A stretch of DNA of 40,038 bases from JADHUC01 sp964617665 (lineage in GTDB: Bacteria > Planctomycetota > Planctomycetia > Pirellulales > Pirellulaceae), in assembly GCA_964617665.1 (NCBI GenBank), contig CAZUAH010000071.1, positions 1 through 40,038 on the forward strand, read 5' to 3'. A model generated the notes under the pieces. The model did not search any database and had not been told where the DNA came from. It saw nothing but the letters and a program-made list of their open reading frames with translations. Positions 34,739-40,038 of the stretch are shown here, in pieces. Position numbers and translations under genes: made by a program. Every line of letters begins with the position of its first letter. Position 1 is the stretch's first letter.

Positions 34739-35151
34739 AATCACCTCACCGTCTTGAACATCGTTGCTCAGAATCGCGGACTCATCTCGGATTTCGTGCT
34801 TTGGATTCGGCACTTCGAAAGACACACGCCGCGACGGCACGCCGAAACCACTCCCGATTCTCGCAACTGGTCCGACGACCCGAGCGAGTGGAGCGGTTGG
34901 AGTACTTGCCCTTCTCGGGCGTCGTCGGCGAGGCTGGGTGCCCGATTGCCAGTTCTGCCATGGTTCGCACCTCAAGCACCCCTAGGCAAACTCAGGCCCC
35001 ACGTCGCATGCGCCCTTCATCGTAGGAAGTTGAGAGTCGAATGAGCGTCCGCTGAATCGATGGTAACGTCACTCCAAGGCTACGTCGTTGCCGGTTTGAA
35101 GTTACCTGCGATCCGCTGGGAGGCAGGATTGGCGCCGGATAGAAAGGTATC
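34739..35151. other. Intergenic region with a dispersed repeat
   Basis: No gene recognised. A 44-bp segment at 34830-34873 (CGCGACGGCACGCCGAAA, then CCGATTCTCGCAAC) is about 85% identical by eye to 24896-24939. A GGATTTCGTGCTTTGGATTC stretch near 34788 is of the simple intergenic repeat type seen in many planctomycete genomes (impression). Confidence 0.4.
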
Positions 35152-35179
35152 TTGACACTCGATGGCACCCCACTAGACT
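35152..35179 (+). promoter_or_regulatory. Promoter TTGACA-N16-TAGACT for the kinase operon
   Basis: A perfect TTGACA at 35152-35157, a 16-bp spacer and TAGACT (four of six consensus bases) at 35174-35179 lie just before the three-gene kinase operon, with no other gene between. Transcription would begin near 35186. Confidence 0.55.
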
Positions 35180-35275
35180 TGGGGAATAAGAGCTTTGGAC
35201 TCACGTGAGGCTCGCGATTCTGCGATGCCCTCTCATACGTTTCCCCAAGGTTTCCCCAAGATGCGGTGCGGGCCG

Positions 35276-35752
35276 ATGGCGACAAAGACAGACGCCGGAT
35301 GCGAACTCGTGAAAATCATAGACGCCAACTGGTATGTGGAAGCGCCACCAGGGGAACGTCGCATTCCCCCAAGATGGAACTTTCTGGACAGCATTCGCGA
35401 GATCAGTCTGCACTGCCTCAGTTTGCTGCTCGAACTCCACTTCAAGAGAATTGGAGCCGCCGCTGCCCCAAGCCCAACCGCTGGCGACCTGGAAGATATA
35501 CGGCGAGGGGACCCTATCCAAGTCGCGTCGTTTACTGTGTCACCAGCGGATCTTGTCGTAACCCTGAAGATCATCGCGCTTTCCGAGCATTGTATTGACA
35601 ATTATCTCTACCATCCATCAGACCTGCAAAAGCATGCCATTGGCGAACTTGCGCTCACCGCGGGGGTAGATCGCGACGAGTTGATGGCATTCGACTCGCA
35701 GTGGCGTTCCGAACTCAGGAGTCTTGTCTATAGAAACGGGGGAACTCAATGA
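35276..35752 (+). CDS. Unknown helical protein, first gene of the kinase operon
   Basis: 158 residues from ATG 35276. ATG 35225, ATG 35261 and TTG 35195 are in frame and also possible; none has a clear ribosome binding site. The protein is mainly helical (NFLDSIREISLHCLSLLLEL; LVVTLKIIALSEHCIDNYLY; ELMAFDSQWRSELRSLVYRN), without signal or membrane segments. No family was recognised. Its stop overlaps the kinase start as ATGA, so the two are coupled. It may be a partner, substrate or antidote of the kinase-MazG protein; that is speculation. Confidence 0.6.
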   Translation: MATKTDAGCELVKIIDANWYVEAPPGERRIPPRWNFLDSIREISLHCLSLLLELHFKRIGAAAAPSPTAGDLEDIRRGDPIQVASFTVSPADLVVTLKIIALSEHCIDNYLYHPSDLQKHAIGELALTAGVDRDELMAFDSQWRSELRSLVYRNGGTQ

Positions 35753-37461
35753 GTGTCGTATGCTGGAGGTGCGAACGAGAACATCACGAAGACGCGATTT
35801 TCTGTTCATACTGTGAAGCCCCTACTCGACTTCGGATTGGCCCTTCTTATGTCGTCAAGAAGGAACTTGGCCACGGCCAGTTCGGCACAGTATTCCTGGC
35901 CGGCAACCCCCAGCTAGGCGACGACGCTCAAGTTGCCGTCAAGCTTATGCATGCGGCATTTCCTAACACGGAGGACGTCAAGAAGGAACTTCGTCTTCTT
36001 TGGGGCCTTCCGCGCGACAATCCCAATCTCGTGCATGTCCTCCACGATTCCTCCGTTAAGTACATTGTGATGGAGTACATCGAGGGTGCCAATCTCCACC
36101 AACGAGTTCGATCAGGTGACGCTGATAGACAGCTGCTGATCGACAACTTCGACGGTATCTTCCGGGGCATCTGCAATGGCCTGCGCGGATTGCATCACGT
36201 TGGCATCATTCACCGGGATTTGAAGCCTGCGAACATCCTGGTGACGAATGATTGCGTCGCGAAAATAGTCGACATGGGCTTGGCGAAATTGGCGTCCCTG
36301 AGCGGCGGGACTCGTAGCAAGGTTGGTTCAAAGGAGATTACTGCGCCCGAGGTTCTCGCACTCCGGGAGGGGGAGGACTACGACTCAAAGGTTGATCTCT
36401 GGGCCCTCGGCGTTATTGCTTATTTCATTTGGACCGGCCACTATCCCTTCGGCACGGAATTGCACGACGACCCCGACTTTCGAGATTCAGGCGAAATCGA
36501 ACGTGCGATTGCTGCAATTCAGTACGTCCGTCCGGAGGTGCACAACCCAGCGATTCCGGCGCGAGTCGTTCAGTTGATTGAAGCCCTACTCGCGAAACCC
36601 GATAGGCGCTTCGGCTCGGCTGAGACTGCATCGAATTGGATGACCGAGAGACCCTACGAGCCCAACAAACCAGCCAACACTTACTTACTTAGTGACTATC
36701 AGAGACAGCTGGTGGCGATATATGGGAAAAAGAACGCCGGAATGCACCCGGGTCTACTTCTCCAACGTGTGATTGGGAACGTTGGCTTCCTCGAAAAAGC
36801 TATCAAGACGATGGAGGGAACTGAGCAAACTGAAACCTTCAAGAAACATCTACCACGGACGTTTGCATGGCTCGTCGGCCTCGTTGATACAGCCGGTTGG
36901 AACATCGGCGACGTGGTGTACTACAAGTATTCGGACGTCTGTCCGTACTGTGGAAAGAAACCATGTAGTCAGCATCATCCGGCACCCAACGAAGAAATCA
37001 ACAACGCTCTTCTCCAAAAGGTCCTCCGCAAACGCAGACTTGCGCCCGCTGACTGGACCTTTTCCCAAGTCGCGGTGATGTTCCAGGAGATTTATCAAGC
37101 TGCGAACGCTGATCGCTCGCTCACTGACATTGTGCTGCATCTCTACAGTGAGACGAGCGAACTGACGAACGTCCTCCGTGACGCCACTTTAACGCGGAGC
37201 CGAGCGGGAACGGCAATGATGTACCTGGAACTCGCCGATGTGTTTGCTTGGCTGCTCGCATTATACAATCGGGTCCACGACGGCATGCCCTGGTTCGAGG
37301 AGGAGTTCTGGACCAATTTCGAAACGTGCCCATGGTGCCACCAGATCCCCTGTGCATGCCCCGAGGACCTGCCGGATATCGAAGTCATCAACTGGAGGCT
37401 TTCACGCGCAACGCTGGATGCGTTGGATGTGGCAGGACTCCCGGAAGAGGGTAATGACTAG
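35749..37461 (+). CDS. Ser/Thr protein kinase fused to two MazG-like modules with zinc knuckles
   Basis: 570 residues. A zinc ribbon (C5xxC8, C19xxC22) opens the protein. The Hanks-type kinase (about 33-300) has the glycine loop GHGQFGTV (41-48), K65, HRDLKPAN (155-162), DMG in place of DFG (175-177) and TAPEVLA. Residues 335-410 and 440-540 form two related helical modules, each with a FAWL core and ending in CPYCGKKPC (398-406) or CPWCHQIPCAC (527-537). The second has the MazG motif E468xxE471-x22-E494xxD497; the first has lost these acids. MazG enzymes hydrolyse NTPs or dNTPs to monophosphates. No membrane segment is seen. It overlaps both neighbours. Confidence 0.85.
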   Translation: MSVVCWRCEREHHEDAIFCSYCEAPTRLRIGPSYVVKKELGHGQFGTVFLAGNPQLGDDAQVAVKLMHAAFPNTEDVKKELRLLWGLPRDNPNLVHVLHDSSVKYIVMEYIEGANLHQRVRSGDADRQLLIDNFDGIFRGICNGLRGLHHVGIIHRDLKPANILVTNDCVAKIVDMGLAKLASLSGGTRSKVGSKEITAPEVLALREGEDYDSKVDLWALGVIAYFIWTGHYPFGTELHDDPDFRDSGEIERAIAAIQYVRPEVHNPAIPARVVQLIEALLAKPDRRFGSAETASNWMTERPYEPNKPANTYLLSDYQRQLVAIYGKKNAGMHPGLLLQRVIGNVGFLEKAIKTMEGTEQTETFKKHLPRTFAWLVGLVDTAGWNIGDVVYYKYSDVCPYCGKKPCSQHHPAPNEEINNALLQKVLRKRRLAPADWTFSQVAVMFQEIYQAANADRSLTDIVLHLYSETSELTNVLRDATLTRSRAGTAMMYLELADVFAWLLALYNRVHDGMPWFEEEFWTNFETCPWCHQIPCACPEDLPDIEVINWRLSRATLDALDVAGLPEEGND

Positions 37462-38245
37462 CGTAGATCGAGGTCGGTTCATTGTGGTAGAAGGGCTGGA
37501 CGGTGCGGGAAGCACCACGCAGGTTCGCGCTCTTCAGAGGTTTCTACTGTCTCGAGGGATAAGGTCCGACGTAACTAAGGAGCCGTCGAACGGGCCGTTT
37601 GGCGCAGTCATTCGCCAAGCAATTGAGGGCAGAGTATCCGCCAGCCCGCGGGCCCTCGCGCTCGCCTTCGCTGCCGACCGGGCGGACCATCTCGATCACG
37701 TGACCATTCGAGAACAGGCTGCCGCCCCTCCGAACGGCGAGACTTCCGCGTGGACCGCCGACAGTACCGGGATCAACGCCAAACTGTTGCAGGGTATTTG
37801 GGTCATTTCGGACAGATACGTGCTCTCAAACCTGGCGTATCAGAGTTCGCAGGGTGTGGATCTTGATTGGTTGATCGAGATCAATAAAGGGATCACGCCA
37901 CCTGACGCAACGGTCTTGGTCCGGACTCCCGTCGACGAGTGCCTGCGTCGTCTCCAACACCGGTCGTCCCACCTCGAACTCTTCGACGACGCGGGACGGC
38001 TTACCTCCGTCTGGGAGAGATTCGTGCGCGTAATACATCTCGGAAAGGTCGAGTTGCTCGGGCATCTCATAGAGGTCGACGGCACAGCCCCGGCGGAAAA
38101 CGTCACTCAGGACATTGTCGTGCAATTGTCGAGATACTTTGTTGATGAACTGTCCCCACTCCAGAAGCAGAGAACTCTCACCGCGCATGAGACGACACCC
38201 CCATCAGCGCAAGCGGAGAGGCTTCAGGACAATCCAATCACGTGA
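37454..38245 (+). CDS. Thymidylate-kinase-like protein with altered P-loop
   Basis: 263 residues; ATG 37454 overlaps the kinase stop by 8 bases. The TMK fold is clear: VVEGLDGAGSTTQ (11-23), FAADRADHL (72-80) and SDRYVLSNLAYQ (119-130). The Walker A lysine is replaced by S20 (GAGSTT instead of GxGKTT). A segment of roughly 25 extra residues precedes the DRY motif, and the C-terminus extends beyond the usual end with a disordered tail. Normal TMK makes dTDP from dTMP. This one, tied to a MazG-like kinase, may be a specialised or sensing variant rather than the housekeeping enzyme, but it could still be active. Confidence 0.85.
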   Translation: MTSVDRGRFIVVEGLDGAGSTTQVRALQRFLLSRGIRSDVTKEPSNGPFGAVIRQAIEGRVSASPRALALAFAADRADHLDHVTIREQAAAPPNGETSAWTADSTGINAKLLQGIWVISDRYVLSNLAYQSSQGVDLDWLIEINKGITPPDATVLVRTPVDECLRRLQHRSSHLELFDDAGRLTSVWERFVRVIHLGKVELLGHLIEVDGTAPAENVTQDIVVQLSRYFVDELSPLQKQRTLTAHETTPPSAQAERLQDNPIT

Positions 38246-38823
38246 GACAGTCCTGCTCCATGTCTTGCCTCTGCCCCTTTTGCGGCTCGGCGCAGCTGGT
38301 GCCCTTCCCTCGTGAGAAAACGTCAACGCGGCGCGGTTCTTGACTGCGGAGTCCGCCTCTGTTCGCGACCAACTGCTCACGGAAAGCAAGGCGAATGAAG
38401 CCGCAATCGCTTACGCTTGCCGTCCATCGCGCACGTATTCGGGGAGATCTCATCTTTCGTATTCCAACTGCCAGTTCTCGCGGGCGAAGCCCTGGCGACG
38501 CGCATGCTTTTGACAAGATGGGGGCTCAAGAGTCCCGCGTCGGGACCTGGGGCTTTGGGAGGCATGGCAAGCTGATCAGCATCGTGATCGCCCCGCCGTC
38601 TGGGCTCAATGCCCGAAGCGCCGTGACGCGGTATCTGCAAAGGCCCGAACCTGCAGTACAGAGTTCGTGAAGGCGAAATGGTCCAGAAACACTTGCGGCG
38701 AAGCGGTAGGCTGGGATCGTCAATCAAGATAAGATGGGCCAGTACGTTTTCGCCGATGGAGACACTATCTTACGGTGGCAGCGACTGCGCCGCCTTGTAC
38801 GAAAGGAAGATGGCAACATCAGA
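38246..38823. other. Intergenic region after the kinase operon
   Basis: Several short frames exist on both strands (for example 38395-38670) but none has a ribosome binding site, a known motif or protein-like composition. I see no terminator after the TMK-like gene. ATG 38734 is an in-frame but unlikely upstream start for the next gene. Confidence 0.3.
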
Positions 38824-39960
38824 ATGCACTACGCGATGACCGATGGAAAGCTGGCTATTCTTGCCTTGCGAGGAACAGTCTTGGTTGCGTTGTGCTTCGC
38901 AACGGCGATCGCATGGACAACAGCGCATGGGCAGACGAAACCGGCGCCGGCAAAAAGATCGTCGGAGTATGACGAGCGGCTGAAGGGGATTCTCGATAGG
39001 TTCCCTCAGGCCGACACGGACAAGGACGGCATGCTGACGGCGGACGAGGCGCGTGCGTTCCTTCCCAAGCTCCGGGAGTTACGAGAGAAAATGCAGGAGC
39101 GGCAGCGGGTGGCCGAGAAGAACCGGCCGAAGCCCAGCCGCGCCGATGTCAAATACGGTCCGCACGAGCGCAATGTGTTTGATCTCTGGTTGCCGGAGGA
39201 CGCTTCTCCGGACAAGCCGCTGCCCGTCTTTGTCTATTTCCACGGTGGTGGTTTCGTCGGTGGAGACAAGGGCAAGTTTGGTCCGTCGCCTTACTTGAAG
39301 CTGGACTACGCGGTTGTCTCGTCGAACTATCGCTTCGTGAACGGCGACGACGTCGTGACCCCCATCCCGATGCAAGACTGTGCGCGTGCGATTCAGTTTC
39401 TTCGCCACAATGCCAAGGAATTTGGCATCGATCCGAGCAAAATCGCGGTGAGCGGCGGGTCGGCCGGAGCGGTCATTACCATGTGGATTGCCTACAAAGA
39501 TGACATGGCGAATCCGCAGAGCGATGATCCAGTCGAGCGACAATCCACGCGTGTCTCGTGTATCGTTCCGATCGCCGGCCCCACGAATCTGGACCCACAG
39601 TGGATCCGGAAAAACCTAGGCGGGCCGCCCGAAGTGCACTCCAGTATGCCGCGTTTCTATGGAGTGCGCGACGGCGATTACAGCGGGGCGAGGGTCAAAA
39701 AGCTGATCGAAGACTCCTCGGCGATCACCCATGCAACGGCCGACGATCCACCAACATTTCTGATCTACGGAGGAACGCTTGACAATCTGCCATTACCGAA
39801 AGACGCCTCCCAAGGTCTGCTGATTCATCACCCGTACTTCGGCAAAGTGCTGAAGGACAAGCTGGACGACCTAGGCGTCGAGTGCGAGTTCCGATACGGC
39901 GGCCGACGCCCCGGCGCCACAGAAATCGCCGACTTCCTGGCCAAGCATCTTGGGGACTAG
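38824..39960 (+). CDS. Secreted alpha/beta hydrolase (esterase) with EF-hand
   Basis: 378 residues from ATG 38824; ATG 38734 and 38836 are alternatives and none has a good ribosome binding site. A signal peptide ends at about residue 36 (TTAHGQ). An EF-hand calcium loop follows (D64, D66, D68, E75 in DTDKDGMLTADE), a common planctomycete add-on. The hydrolase has the HGGGF oxyanion motif (140-144) and nucleophile S213 in GGSAG, as in HSL-type esterases and Planctomycete sugar esterases. The final catalytic Asp/His could not be placed with certainty; the expected His near the C-terminus is not obvious. It probably acts on acylated substrates outside the cytoplasm. Confidence 0.85.
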   Translation: MHYAMTDGKLAILALRGTVLVALCFATAIAWTTAHGQTKPAPAKRSSEYDERLKGILDRFPQADTDKDGMLTADEARAFLPKLRELREKMQERQRVAEKNRPKPSRADVKYGPHERNVFDLWLPEDASPDKPLPVFVYFHGGGFVGGDKGKFGPSPYLKLDYAVVSSNYRFVNGDDVVTPIPMQDCARAIQFLRHNAKEFGIDPSKIAVSGGSAGAVITMWIAYKDDMANPQSDDPVERQSTRVSCIVPIAGPTNLDPQWIRKNLGGPPEVHSSMPRFYGVRDGDYSGARVKKLIEDSSAITHATADDPPTFLIYGGTLDNLPLPKDASQGLLIHHPYFGKVLKDKLDDLGVECEFRYGGRRPGATEIADFLAKHLGD

Positions 39961-40038
39961 CGAGAAGTAGTCTCGCGACTCCCTTTGTGCGGTGGTGATT
40001 TCTTTCGCAATCTCTTCTTGCTCTGTGAGCAAGATCTT

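Noticed and set aside
34754..35044. Protein genes in the gap after the PPC gene
   Set aside because: The frames come from intergenic repeat sequence, have no start signals, and several overlapping frames are equally open.
38395..38670. 91-codon plus-strand frame after the TMK-like gene
   Set aside because: No ribosome binding site or motif, and short frames of similar quality exist on both strands.

Overview
The window looks like a planctomycete chromosome (Pirellulales-like, by inference). It carries a DUF1549/DUF1553 protein, a DUF1501 protein and a large PPC-domain protein side by side, a secreted formylglycine-type sulfatase, a secreted esterase with an EF-hand, and a tyrosine recombinase with planctomycete-style replacements of the catalytic histidines. 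No rRNA or CRISPR array was seen. One tRNA gene is present.

Positions 1 to about 18,500 are accessory DNA that ends at a tRNA-Arg(UCU) gene. From the left there are two overlapping small genes (an HTH protein and an unknown), a structured intergenic region, a secreted S1C-type serine protease, and a type I restriction-modification operon in the order hsdM-hsdS-DUF262/DUF1524-hsdR. Two small membrane proteins follow, the first coupled to a fossil reading frame. Next come a hypothetical gene with a structured leader, a strong terminator, and a tightly packed replication and integration module. That module holds several very small coupled genes, an excisionase-like HTH protein, a P-loop replication protein with 9-bp repeats inside its gene, a Cys-rich phage-type protein, an XRE regulator with GCTAGC sites, and an integrase whose 3' end is read out of the tRNA gene. 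I read this as an integrative element carrying defence cargo; its left end was not found in the window.

Positions 18,800 to 34,740 are ordinary planctomycete chromosome: a membrane protein, the sulfatase, a secreted beta-propeller-like protein, an acetate-permease-like symporter with its DUF485 partner, decayed gene fragments (including an N,N-dimethylformamidase-like C-terminus), a B12-binding radical SAM protein, and the DUF1549/1553-DUF1501-PPC cluster.

Positions 35,150 to 38,245 hold the most unusual unit. A consensus-like promoter precedes three overlapping genes: an unknown helical protein, a Ser/Thr protein kinase fused to two MazG-like modules that each end in a CPxC...PC zinc knuckle (the first catalytically degenerate, the second with an intact ExxE-22-ExxD motif), and a thymidylate-kinase-like protein whose P-loop lacks the usual lysine. 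This suggests a kinase-controlled nucleotide-pool system, possibly for defence; that function is inference. The window ends with an EF-hand/esterase gene.
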